Source: Cepaea nemoralis
Lineage: Eukaryota; Mollusca; Gastropoda; Stylommatophora; Helicidae
Length of the DNA: 64,000 bases
Assembly: GCA_014155875.1 (NCBI GenBank)
Contig: JACEFZ010017893.1
Location: 310,001-374,000, forward strand
Reading direction: 5' to 3'
Below the pieces are notes generated by a model. The model did not search any database, was not told the DNA's origin, and worked only from the letters and a program-made list of their open reading frames with translations. The translations under genes were made by a program, and so were the position numbers. This document shows positions 35,625 through 46,439 of this stretch, piece after piece (position 1 is the first letter of the stretch; the number at the start of each line of letters is the position of its first letter).

Positions 35625-36901
35625 AATCGCCTTCTCTTCTTCTTCTTCTTCAGCATTCCGAGCCATTGAGGTTCTTTGCTGCAAATACAATCTGTCTCCA
35701 TTCGTCTCTCTGGTGGACCTTCTCTTGCCAGTCGTTGATTCCAAGTGCTTGTAGGTCTGTATGTATATTATCTCTCCACCGCCTTCTTGGTCTACCTCGG
35801 GGTCTACGGTCATTTATTTCCTGAGTGTAAGCGAGTTTTGTTTCCCTATTATCTTCCATTCTTTCTATATGCCCCAGCCATTGTAGTCTATTAGCCTTCA
35901 TGATACCAGTGATTAGCGGGGACTTAAACAAATCATAAATGTCTTTGTTACTTCTTCTTTTCCACTCTCCACTTTGTGTATCCCTAATGGGTCCAAAGAT
36001 GCGTCTTAAAATTTTGTTCTCAAAGGTTTGTAACAAGGCTTCGTCTCCTTTCGATGTACTCCAGGTTTCAGAGCCATACAGCACAACTGGTCTGATCAGT
36101 GTTTTGTATATTGTGATTTTGGTGTTACGAGATAGCGCCTTTGATTTCAGTAGATGTTGTAGTGCATAGTATATCTTATTTCCAGAGTTGATTCTAGTTT
36201 GTATTTCTTCCCTTATGATGTTGGAGCAGTTGAAGATTGTACCCAGGTATTTGTATGTTTCCGTTCTTTTAATGGTCATATTATCTATTTGTATGTGGCC
36301 AGAGTTTTTAGCCATTCCGTCTCTTGAAATTACCATATATTCTGTCTTATCTTGGTTGATAACCAGCCCCATCTGTTGGGCTTTTTCCTTTAAGTGAGTC
36401 AATATTTCTAATGTCTTTGTTCACTTTGCCCTATAATATCTATATCATCTGCATAACCAAGCAGGTTGGATGTTCCTCCAATATCACATTCCTCCTTTAC
36501 CTTCCTTACAACTTTCTCTAGAGCCAGATTGAAGAGTAGCGGCGATAGTGCATCACCCTGTTTCAAGCCAGATGTTATTTGGAAGGGGTCTGATTTCCTG
36601 CCTTTATATGTTACTATATTATAAGTATCTTCCATGCATAGTTTGGTCATGTTAATTAACTTCCTTGGTATTCCAAATTCCTGCATAACATTCCATAGAC
36701 TATTCCTATGGACACTATCATAAGCCTTTTTAAAATCCACAAAAATGTTATGGAGATCTCTTTTATATTCCCAATGTTTCTCGGCTATTTGTCGTAAGAT
36801 AAATATCTGATCTATTGTTGATCTGTTTTGTCTAAAACCCGCCTGGTAGTCACCTAATATGTCTTCTGAATATGGTTTTAGTCTATTTAGTTAATCGCCT
36901 T
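35625..36901 (-). mobile_element. GAA-LINE copy 2 with 9-bp TSD
   Basis: AATCGCCTT flanks the insert at 35625..35633 and 36893..36901. The 1259-bp element is 5'-truncated and ends, on its own strand, in a GAAGAAGAAGAAGAGAAG-type tail. Confidence 0.95.
35650..36892 (-). pseudogene. GAA-LINE reverse transcriptase, copy 2
   Basis: Two frames (36408..36740 and 35650..36402). Motif A is DFKKAYDSVHRNSLW, motif B GLKQGDALSPLLFN, motif C LGYADDIDII. A frameshift follows at about 36408. Then comes a 250-codon intact C-terminal part ending GRPRRRWRDNIH, WQEKVHQRDEWRQIV, AAKNLNGSEC and stop. The catalytic Asp residues are kept; the 5' truncation removes the N-terminal part. Confidence 0.9.
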
Positions 36902-37742
36902 GGTGAAGCAAAATCGAAAACATACTAAGCAATAAATAAAGATTTCAATTACAACTAGAGTGTTGAAGTCCTTCACAAAATGCAAAGAATGCCATAGCCA
37001 GACCAAAAAAAAAAAAAAAAAAAGGAAGAAAACTGTTTAGAGAAATTAGCCAGTCATAAAGAGGGAGGAAATAAACTTGAAAATCAGCTCAACGTAGCTG
37101 GTGAAACATAACGACGACATGGCGTATCACAACATCGAACTCACCTGTTGAAACCGTAACTGAATCGTCGGAGTTGAATGAATTGACACAGCAGTACATT
37201 GTGTATTTATATAACTTTTAAGCCCTGTCAGCTTTCTGGTGGTACGTCAGCGTTACCTTGGCAAAGTTGTTACACAAAACAACGTAGAGGACACTCAGTA
37301 CTAGTGGGCTGTTTGTTCCCTGACAAGTTTAAGTGTCACGCACTGGAACCTCTGAATTGTCACTTACCCTTGACAATGTTATGTTAGACAAAGGTTTACT
37401 TCAAAGATTGTTACACACAATAACCTGAATTGTCACGTAAGCGAAGGTTACGTCACGCGTTGGAAACTGTCCCCAACTGATAGCACGCACTGACAATGTC
37501 TGGTCATGCCCCATCAAACGTCGCAAGGTCGCTCCGGGGTCACACTGATATCATCCACTGAACATGTATGAACATGCATTGTCAGACGCCGCAAGGCTGC
37601 GCCGGGGTCATCAATGCTATCACGTACTGAACGTGCCTGAACATTTTACATGCGACAGGTCACGGCAAGGTCGGCCTGGCGTAGTCCTGTGTCTGCGGGT
37701 CGTGATCAATATAGCGTGACAGGTAAGAGGACTCTTAAACTC
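36902..37742. other. no gene; A-run at 37004..37023
   Basis: Contains a 20-base A run and two similar GTCGCAAGG(T/C)(C/T)GC..CCGGGGTCA stretches near 37520 and 37590, a local duplication of about 80 bp. Confidence 0.5.
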
Positions 37743-38125
37743 GGTGGGTTCTCCACCCGCCCACCCGCTGCAGGTCTGCGCGTGCGCAAACACACACACC
37801 ATGACCACCTGGGATTCGAACCTCGCCTCCAAATAACGCCGGTGAATCCTCTTTCCAATCACTTACCAAGACCAGCTTTAATTTTCAATTAAAAATTAAA
37901 TAAATAAATAAATAAAATAAATAAAAGGATGGTAACACTGCAAAAACCAGTAGAATGGTTATTCATGATTTATATCTCCTGAGCTAGCCCAATTTATATA
38001 CGGATTTCATGTGTAGTTTTGTGACGTAGAACACTTGATGTATATAGTTGTATATAGCAATGTACTCAGTGACCTCTAAGGTGCTGCGCCTGAAATGCTA
38101 ACTGAATACATATTTAATAACTACT
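37743..38125 (-). repeat. Polinton-1 right TIR
   Basis: Reverse-complement partner of 26472..26864, ending ATAACTACT. Includes GGGATTCGAACCTC (37811..37824, antisense B box) and (AAAT)n at 37894..37924. Confidence 0.88.
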
Positions 38126-38131
38126 CAAGGC
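38126..38131. repeat. right 6-bp target duplication of Polinton-1
   Basis: CAAGGC, directly followed by TTCTCTTTGATC of the interrupted LINE. Confidence 0.65.
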
Positions 38132-39519
38132 TTCTCTTTGATCTCTTTCATGGCTACTTTGCTATAGAAGGCATAGAGATCCGGTGACAAAACACATCTG
38201 TAATTCTCCTAGCTGTATTTGTTCATACTTGCCCTCTTTATTTCCCATTTTAATTGCTGCTACTTGGTTACAGTAAATATTGTTTATTATTCTGAGATCG
38301 TTCCTATCAAAGTTGACATCTTCCAACATTTTAGTCAGGTTATCATGTTTTACTTTATCAAATGCCTTAGTATAATCTATGAAGCACAAATATGTCTTTC
38401 TGTGTCTCTATTAATCTTTCAATTAGTGGTCGTGATGTTTGCATTGTTTGTACCCTTTCCTTCCACAAATCCTTCACCAATTTCCATTATTTTTCTTTCT
38501 TGTTCTTCTCATTATAATTCTGAGTATAAGCTAAGTGACATTATTTATGGGGTTAATTGTACGAAAGTCTTCGCATTCAATTGCTCCTGGTCTTTTTGGT
38601 ATAGCTATAAATATAGATTTCAGCATATCACTTCGTGAATATCCACTGCTGTAAATTTAATTCAACATGTTAGTTAATATATTTACTCCATATTTTCCCA
38701 GTACTTTTAATTCTTCTATTGTGATTCCATCTGGCCCAGCTGTTTTTCATTTCTTCATATGTTTGACAGCGTGAGACTTCTTTTACTAATAGAATAAATG
38801 GACCTTCTAAGTTACTTTCTTATGTTAATTTTTCCCTTTCTCCATCAAATAATTCTCTTATGAACTAATTACACCTTGTAATTATAGCCTCTTCCTCCAA
38901 AAGTATCTGTCCTATTTTTGATTTGAAACACACTGTATTTACTCTTATTTTTCTTCCTGTGAGCTCACTGATTTGTCTGTGCATATATTTTGTATATTTA
39001 ATAGAATTTACTTCAATTTTCTTGCACTGCTAGTTTAACATACTTTCTTTTTGCATTCACACATTTATCTTTTCTTTTTATTATTCATCTTATCATACTC
39101 TTGTCATGTTTACTCTGTTTTATTTTGTGCACCAACCTTAAGATTTCTTCAGTCATCTTTTTTTTCCCTGAGCTTTTTGGCTTTTCTCCGTGGGAGTTCT
39201 TTGCCTGTTTGATTAATGAAGTCCCTTAACATTTCCCATTGTTAATTTGCACTCTGTATTTTAGCTATTGTATTTTTCACAGTCACTCTGTATAGTTCTT
39301 GAATTGCTTTATCTGCTTTCAGATCATCTTTATTAAGTCTCATATTATTAGTCACTGTTTTCCCTCTCTTCAATCTTGTTTTCATTTGTCCACAAAGTGG
39401 TACATGATTATTATTACAGTCAGCACCATGCATTGTCTTAACGCATTCACACATTTATATATCTAATATTAATAAGTATGTAGTCAATTTGATTGTGTAT
39501 TTTTTTTTATCGGGGCTTT

Positions 39520-39940
39520 GTTGTCTCTGGAGCTGTCTCGGCTGGCAAAGATTAGTTTCATCTTCGTGCAAGGGCATGCGGGAGTACAAGGAAATGAGCG
39601 GGCTCACAAGCTCGCGGGTAAGGCTACTGTGGAGGGCGGACGCGCCATGGACCAGGCTGATATTCTTAATTCTCTAGGAGAAGTAAGACTTTTGCGAGAA
39701 CCAAGTGATGACTGTGAATCTACAACCATTGTCAGACTGCGAGAACAGCAAATTAAAAGAGGTGTTGTCCAAACAAGAACACTACGCAGGAAGCCAAAGA
39801 AAATTGATAAACCAGCACAGAACTTGTGTCGTGAGCCGCTACAGTGCTGCGGGATTTGCTAAGGAGGGGATCCAAGCACTTATGGACTGAAAGGTTCGAT
39901 GTGCAATGAGGATGATCTGTCGACTGACTAACTAACTTAA
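39520..39940 (+). mobile_element. 421-bp RNase H-LINE fragment with 9-bp TSD
   Basis: CGGGGCTTT at 39511..39519 and 39941..39949. The insert encodes FIFVQGHAGVQGNERAHKLAG, the last RNase H motif, and a C-terminal tail, ending with GACTGACTAACTAACTTAA. It belongs to a different family from RH-LINE (other tail and protein). Confidence 0.9.
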
Positions 39941-40127
39941 CGGGGCTTTTCCACGTGTTATGTCGTCTTTTATGGTGTTTAATCCAGGTGTTTCCAATTA
40001 TCATATCATTGATATTTGCCAATTCTACTAGTTTCACTCCTCTTTCATTTCATGTACCTAAACCATAATTTCCCACTACATCCTCATTTTTTCCCGTTCA
40101 GACTTTTGCATTAAAATCTCATAGTCT

Positions 40128-40230
40128 TCTTCTTCTTCAGCATTCCGAGCCATTGAGGTTCTTTGCTGCAGATACAAAGCCGTCTCCATTCGCCTCTCTG
40201 GTTGACCTTCTCTTGCCAATCGCTAGTATT
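40128..40230 (-). mobile_element. 103-bp GAA-LINE 3' end in RTE-like LINE
   Basis: CTTCTTCTTCTTCAGCATTCC through CTTCTCTTGCCA replaces nothing in the host LINE, which continues with TAGTATTATT as at 22570. TAGT is the probable short duplication. The 5' truncation is almost identical to that at 24005. Confidence 0.85.
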
Positions 40231-40744
40231 ATTCTTATTTCTTGTGATTTAATTTGAGACATTGGCATTTAAACTTCATCGTAAAAGGGTTGTATTTCTT
40301 CGTCATTACTACTTGTTGTTGGTGTTTATACTTGTATAATATTTATATCTATTGGTTTTCCTTTCATGTTGACCATAGCAACTCTATCTGAAATACGCCA
40401 GTAACCATTAATTGACTTGGATGTTTTTTGTTTTCTTTAAAATCAAATAGTAGTCATACTCCTTTCTCGTGCGTATCCCCTCCAGAATAAACTATTGTGT
40501 GTTTGTCGGTTATAATTTTTCCTGATCCCTTATATCTTATCTCTCTTATGCCTAGAATATTCATTTTCATGCTTTTCATTTCTTTTTTAACATTGCTCAT
40601 CTTCCCCAACTCATTTAATGTTCTAACATTCCATGTTCCTATTTTAAATTTATTTCCCATTTTAAATTTATCGTTACGATTTTGCCATCAAGTACAGTTG
40701 AAATTTTCCCTTCCTTAAGTAATGGATTATTATGGCCAAAACTC

Positions 40745-40925
40745 TCGAGTACTTTTTAGAGGACTATTGTTCTTTAGTTGGTTAAATTCGTGTACTTGTT
40801 TTAGCCTTTGTTCGTTTATCTGTAGTATAATTTCGTAATTGTCTTTACTTATATTCATAACTTTTGTTTTTTCTATGTTGATGTTCATGTTATGCTCTGT
40901 GCAACTATTCTGGAGTAAATTTAAG
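40745..40925 (-). pseudogene. LINE RT fragment
   Basis: Minus strand reads NINIEKTKVMNISKDNYEI and INEQRLKQVHEF, the region after RT motif C in AP-type LINEs. It is a separate fragment joined to the 5' end of copy 2. Confidence 0.6.
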
Positions 40926-41163
40926 TGTTCCTGCAGTTCACTACTACTACTTCGGAAGAATCAACGATCCTACTGACTTCAGCCAGGACACTCGGCGAGG
41001 ACGCGTCAATAGGTCTTGGCCAGTATAGAACCCAGCCCTGGTGCTTTGGAAACACCTCTGCGTCCCTTTTCTGGTCCTTTGTTTCCACAAAGAAGTACTT
41101 TACTCCCCATTTTTCATTGAAAACGCGACACTCGGCGTCTACTTTTCTGTTCTTAGTGGCCAT
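40921..41163 (-). pseudogene. hAT transposase N-terminus (ZBED/Charlie-like)
   Basis: Starts MATKNRKVDAECRVFNEKW and continues KYFFVE, the start seen in many hAT transposases and their domesticated ZBED/GTF2IRD2-type relatives. The BED zinc finger that should follow is absent. Instead about 50 residues of unrelated sequence lead to a stop, so the frame is shifted or rearranged. On the minus strand a TTTTTCATTTTCAG acceptor lies about 30 bp upstream of the ATG. Confidence 0.65.
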
Positions 41164-41191
41164 AATGAAGGGTGAAGTAGATACACGGGAT

Positions 41192-41753
41192 CTGAAAATG
41201 AAAAAGCTATTGAATTAAAAACATAATTAAAATCCTATTGAAATGCAAGAAAAGCACAGGACTTGGGGTCACTGGTGAAGCTACGGCTCACCAAAGTTAC
41301 ATATACAGTTTATAGATACCTTTGATAATAGAATATATCTCATAATAAGGTTTGCGAAAAACATAAATAGGACGGCCTAAACAAACAGCCCAGAGCAGTG
41401 TTTTTCAACCAGGGTTCCGAAACAGACCGAAATCGCCTAAATGCAACATATCTGCCCATCTGGTTTATTACATAAAGTAGGACAGACACTTGGATCATCG
41501 CACAGAGTTCCTTGAACATCGTAAACATTTGCGTAAGAAACTGCTTCAGCATAAAGGTTGAAAGACACTGGCCTAGAGACCAGCTCGAGTAACACCTTGA
41601 CCGGAGAATTCTTCTGAGTTGGGGGTAATATTTTCGTAATAACACTAAGCCTTCTAAGGCATTTTTATGCTATGTTTGCTACTTTATTGCCTCTATTCAC
41701 ATTTGTAGTTCACTCACCTATCACTGTCAAACAAAGAAATCCTTGTTACTTAC
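41192..41753 (-). other. predicted 5'-UTR intron of the hAT gene
   Basis: Donor ATAG|GTAAGT at 41753 and acceptor TTTTTCATTTTCAG| ending at 41192, both strong by eye. The intron of 562 bp contains a hAT MITE. Confidence 0.45.
41396..41570 (+). mobile_element. 175-bp hAT MITE with 8-bp TSD
   Basis: TIRs CAGTGTTTTTCAACC and GGTTGAAAGACACTG. Flanks GCCCAGAG (41388..41395) and GCCTAGAG (41571..41578) agree at 7 of 8 bases, the hAT duplication length. Confidence 0.9.
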
Positions 41754-42294
41754 CTATAAAATGGATGACTGGCAAAAAGAAGTAAATATTTCTGGAGCAT
41801 CGGACCTGTGATGACAGCCGGACGCATCTGGGGAAGGAAAGATGCGTGTGTATGTTTGTTGCCATGGAAACCATGGTAACGTCAGAGCGTAGGCGGCGCT
41901 ACCGCGAACCTAGGGAATGACTTAGGGATGGCGCGAAATAAGCAAACATTACAATAAATAAGAAAATCTAGATATAATAATTTATAATTGAAAATAGTAA
42001 ATTAAAGACACATAGCAGCCTCGTGGTTTCCGCACTTGTGAAGATCTCCTATTATTGTAAACATAATATTTACGTTTAAATTGTATCACAACGTCTCGTG
42101 TTCCATGCGTTATATCAAGTAAGTTCGAGTACCGTCGGCGGGCCGGATGAAATGATGTGGCGAGCCGGGTCCGACCCGCGGGCCGTAGTTTGGTGACCCC
42201 TGCAGTAGACAATGGTTATCGGCGAAGAGCAGTACGTACACTATGGATACTCGCTCATCATCTGTTTGATTTTTATATTTTAGTGATGCTATCC

Positions 42295-42409
<115 letters not shown>

Positions 42410-43780
42410 GAAAAGAAGTGGTGACAGAACGCATCCCTGTCTAATTCCAGTTTCTTTGGGGAACTATATTGTGAGTCGAACTCTTATTTTGACTGCGCTT
42501 TTGCTCTCTCTGTAGATGACTCTTACAGTCTAGTAGTTGACCTTTTATTCCGTAGTTTGCAAGCTTTTCCCAGAGTATATCTTTGCTTACTGTATCGAAA
42601 GCTTTCTCTTGGTCTGTGAAGGCGATACTGATTTGCTGTTTATGTTCTACCCCCCCCCCCCCAACCCAAATTTGTCGTAAATCGAATATTGTATCTATGC
42701 ATCCTCTATCCTTTCTGAGCCCAAGTTGTTCTGGGTTGAGTATGCGGTTCCACGATAGGTCTCATACGTTGTTCAAGAATCTTTGCAAACATTTTACACA
42801 CATGATTGAGGAGGCAAATGTCTCTGTAGGTGCCACAATCTTGTTTAATTCCCTTTTCCTCCATATTGGTTCAAAAATGGCTTTCTGTCAGTCCGCTAGA
42901 ACAGTTCTTTCTTCCCATGCCTTTAAAAAAAATATGGAGCATTCGTGCTACTCCTATTTCTCCGCATACAATCATTGCTTCGGGTGTTATTCCATCGATT
43001 CCTGCTGCTTTGTTCTTCGGACTGTTCCTTATGACTTCTTTGACCTCCTGCTCAATCATTTCTGGTTCATCCTCATTTGCAAATCTCGGTTCGAATGGTA
43101 CTGTTTTACCAATGTTTGGTTATTTTGAAAAGCTTTAAAATACTCTTCCAATCTATTTTTAATCTTTTCTTCTTCTTGTATGGGGTTTTCCTGACTGCCA
43201 TTTATATAATCAGTGGGATGTAACTGGTCCTCTCTCATTCTCATTTGTATGCAAAAAAAAAAAAAAAAAAAAAAAAAAACTACTGAGGTTTTCTCCGTAC
43301 ATTATCCATAACTTTACCTTAGCTAGTTTGATCACTCTTATAGATTGTCGCCTTGCCAGTCTGTATTGGGTATAATCGTCGTTGGTTCGGGATCTTAACC
43401 AGGTCTTACACTTCTATTTTATTATTCTTACCGAATCTTTAACTTCTTCATTCCACCAGCTTGTTTTCTTCTTCACATTTCCTCCTGTGAGTCTATTACA
43501 ACACATTGTGTTGTCATACAATTTGTAAGAATGCTCATACATTTTCCCCATGTTGTTTCTATGTTGTCATCAGGTGTATAAGTTCCTCTAGGGCTTTTGC
43601 CATTTCCCTCCTATTCTTGTTTGCATGTCTTCATCGTTTAATTTTCTTGTGTTAATAATCTTAGCCTTTCTCGTCGACTTTTGGTTTATAATTTGCGCTG
43701 TTTCGTTAAGATACACAATGAGAACCAAGCTATCAAGAAATTAACTATCACATTTATTCTATATATGTTAATCTTTTTTT
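42410..43780 (-). pseudogene. RTE-like LINE RT and linker, third family
   Basis: Minus strand: KTSWWNEEVKDSVRIIK and YTQYRLARRQSIRVIKLAK (linker before RT), EVKEVIRNSPKNKAAGIDGITPEAM (fingers), LGLRKDRGCIDTIFDLRQI, then FTDQEKAFDTVSKDILWEKL (motif A region). It ends near a degraded motif B at the AT tract. A 27-base A run (43253..43279, plus strand) sits within it. No endonuclease is recognised. Stops and shifts are frequent. Confidence 0.75.
43253..43279 (+). repeat. poly-A run inside LINE
   Basis: 27 A on the plus strand inside an antisense LINE, so it is not that LINE's own tail. Confidence 0.95.
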
Positions 43781-44002
43781 TTCTAAGCAGATAGCTAAAA
43801 CTGTAAAGTTTACACCCCATAACTAACACCACACGTCTCATCATCATCGTGTGATATGCCGGTAAGCGTCAAGTGACAAGCTATCCAGACAGCTATCTCT
43901 CTACTTTCCCCTTGCTCTTTTCCCAGCAATTGTCATTAAGTTTTCCAGTTAATTTTCCTTCAACGTGTCCTCAAAAATATTGACTGTCTATACTTTTTTT
44001 TT

Positions 44003-44242
44003 TAAAGTTGCATATCCATTACAGGGCGTTGCAGTCAACACCAGCATGTTTCAGCTGTTGTTGATGTTCTTGGCAAGATTACGCTCAGTAGTTTGCCATT
44101 GCTTTCTGAGCGACCGGCTCACATACCCCTTAAGTAACCAAAGAGACGCGATCCGCTGCCGAATCTCGCGCAGCTGTGTTCCTCACGTGGATATAAGGGA
44201 TTATGGAGAAAGTAGTTAACACCCACGACAGGAAGACCGACT
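44003..44242 (-). mobile_element. SINE-A, nearly full-length copy
   Basis: Plus strand GTTGCATATCCATTACAGG through GTAGTTTGCCATTGCTTTCTG and GACCGGCTCACATACCCC to a head GACAGGAAGACCG. The B box is degenerate. The head abuts a hAT MITE. Confidence 0.85.
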
Positions 44243-44250
44243 GTCTACAC

Positions 44251-44708
44251 CAGTGGTTCTCAACCGGTGGGGAATTCCCCCCCCCCCCCAGGGGGAATTT
44301 TAGGGTTTCCAGGGGGGGGGGGGGAATGAAGGCCATTTCAAGATCGCATTAATACAAGAACCGATTACTTGATATTGTTTTTCCCTTCATACTTTACAGT
44401 TAAGTACCTCTCATCCTTCTAAAATTCATTTTATAAAGTCAGTAGACCCACAAATCATGTTTTATGTGGATGTCTAGACTTGTTTTAGTATGTGCTATTA
44501 AATTTACCTTACATTTTTAGGTATACTGTATAGGGGGGGGGGGATTTTTAGATAGGAAATATGAAAGGGGAGAATGACGTTCTGAAAATACGGTGAAGGG
44601 GGGGGGGGGAACGGGCCAAATTTTTTATAAGAAGGGGGGGGGGGGGGGGAATGACGTTCTAAAAATATGGTGAAGGGGGGAACGGGCCAAAAAAGGTTGA
44701 AAACCACT
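44251..44708 (+). mobile_element. 458-bp hAT MITE, G-tract rich, 8-bp TSD
   Basis: TIRs CAGTGGTTCTCAACC and GGTTGAAAACCACTG. Flanks GTCTACAC (44243..44250) and ATCTACAC (44709..44716) match at 7 of 8. The interior has several runs of 9-16 G and a repeated GAATGACGTTCT(G/A)AAAATA block. No transposase. Confidence 0.92.
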
Positions 44709-44759
44709 GATCTACACTTACCTTCTCCAATCTGTTTCCGGTTTTCATTTATTTCATAG

Positions 44760-44990
44760 CCAGTTGCAAGTCCTTCGCAGGACTTGGGAGTCACCACCAG
44801 CAGTATCTCTGCTTTCTGTGACTTCTTGGTTGGTTTGCATGAGGTCGTTTCTCATTGCGTTCTGAACTACCGTCACTTGTGCTACCTTTTGATAGCAAAC
44901 GATTGCTGGCCTGCACATATATTGCCCACAGCAGCGTTTCGAACTTGGCGGAATTGTGTACTGCACCCGTTACATCGCCTCAGAGTGACA
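44760..44990 (-). mobile_element. possible diverged SINE-A relative
   Basis: GTTGCAAGTCCTTCGCAGG, GTCACCACCAGCAG and GCTTTCTGTGACTTCTTGG echo the SINE-A 3' end on the same strand, with much divergence. Confidence 0.35.
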
Positions 44991-45246
44991 GATCCATATT
45001 TTTCCATTCGCTCTCCTGGCGCACCCCGATCCCCCTAACGCGGGTTTCCCTCACCGGTTGAATTAACCAATCACCGAGTTTCTGGCTGTACTGACCTTTA
45101 GGCAGTTGACCCCTTTTACACAACATCCGTTCCATTCCAGCCATCGATAGCCGTCTAAAGCTTGGACACAGATGAGTTGATATTTAGACATTCATGTATT
45201 GTTGATCGTGTATTAGTTTAATCGATTTTTGTTTGTTTGTTTTGTG

Positions 45247-45270
45247 CTGACGAAGGCTTTGGCCGCAACG
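45247..45270 (+). ncRNA. Penelope-type hammerhead-like motif
   Basis: CTGACGAAGGCTTTGGCCG followed by CAACG. CUGANGA and a GGC/GCC stem II are as in hammerhead ribozymes, but the expected GAAAC is GCAAC, so it is probably inactive. Confidence 0.35.
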
Positions 45271-45339
45271 TTCATTGTTTTTTGTAGTTGTCTTTGGTAA
45301 AGCTCTCAACCTACTTCTCGTTTTTCAGTGATTCATTCA

Positions 45340-45600
45340 TTTATTTCATGTAGGACTTGGTAATTGGTTTTTAACGTCCGCCCATTGTATTCTTTGCAAT
45401 TTCTTTAAAAAAAAAAAAAAAAAAAACACATTGCCACTGCAAGTAGATGTTTCTCAGCTTGAATGTCTATTGTCCAATTTTCGCATGCATATAATAGTAT
45501 AGGTCACTTCACTTAACACTCTTGTACTAATATTGTTCAGTATGTTTTCTATCCTGCAGAACAATCTTTGCCATTGTAACATGACCACCGGTGGGGCTGA
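45340..45600 (-). pseudogene. RTE-like LINE RT C-terminal fragment
   Basis: Parallels 57815..58130 and 62830..63070 (same order of TTCTTTGCA, CATTG/CACTGC and GTATG(T/A)TTTCTAT words). These encode the C-terminal thumb region on the minus strand. A roughly 20-base A run at 45407..45426 interrupts it. Confidence 0.6.
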
Positions 45601-46439
45601 CTCGGTAATGTTACGCTTAGACCTTACCGCCCTGTACTGACCCCAACCCACGTATCATTCATCTACTTAACCCCAGACCAACTCTGGACTTCATCTGTCT
45701 CTCTCACTAGTTCCCCCCCTCCCCCTCCCCCCTGATGGACACCTTCCCTCAGGGAGCTCAGTCCAGACGACACACATCACATCAAGTAAAGATGTGCACA
45801 TTCAAGCGCACATTGTTCGTCCCCAATTTCTGGTTGTATTTCTTCCTCACAACATACGATGGCATCGTTCTGGGAATAAAGACTAACGTTGTGATATTTA
45901 CGTCAGCATCTACGGAGATCTTAATGGTGTATACAAATATGGGGTTAGCACCATAAGCTCAATACGCATCAAGGCACGCGAAAAGGGGCCTTTACTTTTA
46001 AACGGGGACTATGAAGGAATGACTGTGAGATTAAGGTGGAGAATATTAGACGGGTTCGGTTCGGTTCATTTTAGCTGAGACGAATGGCCCCGTTCAACCA
46101 TCGACTGCATCGATGTAGTTGTATTTGGAGCCCTTATGTTGTCTCTCGTTCTTCTTTCATATATGATGTTGCTTATATCTGCTTCCTTGAAGATGTTTGC
46201 GTTTCTGTAATTGTGTTCGTTTCATCCTTGTGGTTTTACATGTCTGAACAGAGTAGCACACTTGTTAAGGCCTGGAGTAATTGTGTACCCACTCCGTCGT
46301 ATGGTGCTGTTTCCTTCAGGTATGATTACCGGTAGTCGTCTCTCCTGGTGTTCCACCTATTTCCCCATCTTGGGGTGTCTTCGAATCTTCTCGTTCTTCT
46401 TTGATTTCGTGTATCGTCTCGATAGTTCGATCTTGGTGT
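45601..46439. other. no recognised feature
   Basis: C-rich stretch at 45714..45732; small frames without motifs. Part of 46100..46439 may be downstream sequence of the adjacent ORF1. Confidence 0.45.

Larger units (their letters stand above)
26472..38125. mobile_element. Polinton-1: Polinton/Maverick-like element, 11.65 kb, decayed
   Basis: Ends AGTAGTTAT...ATAACTACT with TIRs of about 390 bp, inserted cleanly in an RTE-like LINE with a diverged 6-bp target duplication. Long TIRs, AG-type termini, a 6-bp duplication and a retroviral-type integrase with chromodomain are the recognised Polinton hallmarks, and all can be seen here. Protein-primed DNA polymerase, capsid, ATPase and protease genes are not detectable. 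Removing later LINE and SINE insertions leaves about 5.5-6 kb of original element. It is non-functional. Some such elements are regarded as adintoviruses; I cannot decide from this relic. Confidence 0.82.
38132..40744 (-). pseudogene. RTE-like LINE copy 2, 5' half (endonuclease and RT start)
   Basis: From its own 5' end: a frame starting at an ATG at 40660 with IGTWNVRTLNELGKM (first catalytic strand of AP-type endonucleases) and NILGIREIRYKGSGK (catalytic Glu region). Next come an endonuclease-C-terminus and linker region near 39240..39450 and RT pieces to CFIDYTKAFDKVKHDNL (motif A, catalytic Asp) and NQVAAIKMGNKEG. It is interrupted by a 421-bp RNase H fragment and a roughly 103-bp GAA-LINE end, and cut at 38131 by Polinton-1. 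Numerous stops make it non-functional. Confidence 0.85.
40921..42203 (-). mobile_element. hAT (Charlie-like) transposon, 5' part
   Basis: The right end on the minus strand reads CAGGGGTCACCAAAC, then ACGGCCCGCGGG, a well-known hAT-type terminus. A minus-strand transposase start lies 1 kb inside, at 41163. The rest of the transposase and the other TIR are missing, replaced by LINE sequence. Confidence 0.65.
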
